49,263 bases of DNA, taken from contig JAABTX010000009.1 of assembly GCA_011389655.1 (NCBI GenBank), positions 1-49,263 on the forward strand, written 5' to 3'. Origin of the DNA: Thioalkalivibrio sp. Its GTDB lineage: Bacteria > Pseudomonadota > Gammaproteobacteria > Ectothiorhodospirales > Ectothiorhodospiraceae. Each line of letters opens with the position of its first letter. The stretch's first letter is position 1. The position numbers and the translations under genes are program-made. Below, piece by piece: positions 47,889 to 49,263 of the stretch. The notes below the pieces were generated by a model. That model saw only the letters and a list, made by a program, of their open reading frames with translations. It did not search any database and was not told where the DNA came from.

Positions 47889-48917
47889 ATGCCGTCCAGA
47901 GACTCCAAACGCGTTAACCTCACCAAGCACCGGATCGACTCTCTTGCCTGCCCTGCCGACAAGAGTCAGGAATCCATGTGGGATGCCGGCATGCCGGGAC
48001 TCGCGGTCCGCGCCACAAAGGGATCCAAGGTCTTCGTCTTTCAGGCGCGCCTGAATGGTAGGACAATCAGAACCACTACAGGTGGTATCCCGCCTTGGGA
48101 CATCGACGAGGCCCGCACCGAGGCCAAGCGGCTCGGACTGCTCATCGACAAGGGCCTCGATCCCCGCATTGAGAGATTGGAGAGCGCCAAGACGCTTGCC
48201 GCGACCCAACTGAGCCACGTGACTGCTGGCGAAGCCTGGGACGAGTATGTCGCAGCGCGGAAGCAGGAGTGGAGCGCAGCGCATCTTTCGGACCACGAAC
48301 AGGCCACGGCAGAGCCCGGCCAGGCGCGAAGGCGGTCGAAGAAGAAGACCAAGGCCGGAGCGCTGTTCGTCCTGCGTTCCGAGAAACTCGGGGAACTGAC
48401 CGCGGATCGCCTGGACGAGTGGATCCGCAAGGCGCGCGAGACGCGGCCCACGGTCGCCGCCAACGGCTACAGGCTATCGCGGACGTTCCTGAACTGGTGC
48501 GCCGATCATCCGAGTTACTGCGATCTGGTCAATCCGCAGGAACTCCTTACCAAGAACCTCAGGAGGAACGTGCCCAAGCCACGGCCCAAGGACGACTGCC
48601 TGCAGAAGGAGCAGCTGCAGGCGTGGTTCAGCGCAGTCCGGAACCTTCCAAGCCCGGTGTTCCGAGCGTACCTCCAGTGCCTGATTCTCCCGGGCGCCAG
48701 GGCCACGGAGATGTCGGAGCTGAAGTGGGAGGACGTCGATTTCCAGTGAAAGAGCATGACGCTCCGCGACAAGTTCGAGGGCGATCGCCAGATCCCACTG
48801 ACCCCCTACGTGGCTAGGCTGCTCACGGAATTGCGCGACCGCAAGCCGAAGAAGCCCCCCGGAGATCGCGGGCCACAGCGGACCCTGCTCGCCCCCGGCC
48901 CGCATGCCGAAACGTGA
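47889..48917 (+). pseudogene. Tyrosine recombinase (phage-type integrase), broken
   Basis: The first 286 codons read as a P4-like integrase: N-terminal arm-binding region (NLTKHRIDSLACPADKSQE, GMPGLAVRATKGSKVFVFQ), core-binding domain and the start of the catalytic domain with the first arginine in LPGARATEMSELKWEDVDF. A TGA at 48747-48749 then interrupts the frame where tryptophan is expected (DVDFQ-stop-KSM). The frame continues as KSMTLRDKFEGDRQIPLTPY to 48917, where similarity ends. The catalytic His-x-x-Arg and Tyr are missing. It is therefore inactive by both a nonsense change and truncation. Confidence 0.88.
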
Positions 48918-49263
48918 GTGCCTGCATCTCGTTCGAAGGGTTTCTCTCCAGATGTTGGCCCTTCGCGCGAGAAGCTCACTGCACTTACGAATGTCACCAC
49001 GGATGGCGAGATTGCCATGGGCGGTGCAGCCATCCCGTGTCGGTATGCCAGCGATTTGTGGACTACCGGGCCGATGGCTGCACTGCCCGCTATGGATCGA
49101 TCAGAGACCCTGATGGCCGGGAGTCGCCGCGGGCGGCCCAGAGCAGACAATCATTCGCTGCGGACAAGAGACTGCTGTCGAGCAACGGGTGCCCCGCTCT
49201 TGTGCGCATTCTTGATGTTCTGAACACGTCTCAAGCTTAACGAAACTGTCGCTGAAGCTTGAT
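48918..49263. other. Terminal stretch, nothing recognised
   Basis: About 346 bp after the broken integrase. Frames open on the plus strand give no recognisable protein, and no attachment-site repeat, RNA gene or terminator is evident. The region continues past the window edge. Confidence 0.4.

Overview
The window looks like a high-GC chromosome segment of a chemolithotrophic, sulfur-oxidising gammaproteobacterium. The gene content most resembles Thioalkalivibrio and relatives in the Ectothiorhodospiraceae. That assignment is inferred from the genes, because no 16S gene is present. Most of the window is dense, ordinary coding DNA; the last ~6 kb is an eroded accessory region.

Region 1 (1-12.6 kb) is about sulfur. 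A minus-strand cluster encodes the cytoplasmic sulfur-oxidising heterodisulfide-reductase-like complex (sHdr) with its lipoate-binding carriers: hdrC1-hdrB1-hdrA-hyp-hdrC2-hdrB2-lbpA-dsrE-lbpA. It ends in a clear terminator and a patch of REP-type repeats. Upstream on the same strand, behind a separate terminator, lie tusA and a one-domain rhodanese, which supply the sulfane-sulfur relay. A small unknown protein is transcribed divergently, followed by a periplasmic M48 protease (bepA-like) and soxB. Sulfur bound through the periplasmic Sox system would plausibly be passed via Rhd/TusA/DsrE to LbpA and oxidised by sHdr. The other sox genes and the lipoate-loading enzymes are not in the window.

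Region 2 (12.6-34.4 kb) is housekeeping. It holds the prkA-yeaH-spoVR stress/starvation operon; the rpsF-rpsR-DUF2232-rplI-dnaB-alr group; rlmB-rnr; a tRNA-Leu(CAG) with a near-consensus promoter; hflK-hflC-yjeT-hisZ-purA; an NAD-type malic enzyme; and a patatin-like phospholipase.

Region 3 (34.4-44.3 kb) starts with a small membrane-anchored protein and a small secreted protein with an internal duplication. A haem-uptake operon follows, behind a promoter overlapped by a Fur-like site: TonB-dependent receptor, double-domain HmuY-like lipoprotein, HmuS, HmuT, HmuU, HmuV. A methyltransferase gene converges on its end.

Region 4 (44.3-49.3 kb) is a mobile-DNA graveyard. It contains a frameshifted, truncated tyrosine recombinase, the C-terminal half of a ParE/RelE-type toxin, a lipoprotein flanked by two copies of a ~110-bp repeat, a c-type cytochrome, a DUF6900-like small protein and a second tyrosine recombinase broken by an in-frame TGA. 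I see no CRISPR array, no intact insertion sequence and no convincing new defence system. The most unusual items are the hairpin-rich junction inside the sHdr operon, a 47-bp perfect palindrome upstream of soxB, the duplicated element around the lipoprotein, the duplicated HmuY protein and the small secreted repeat protein.
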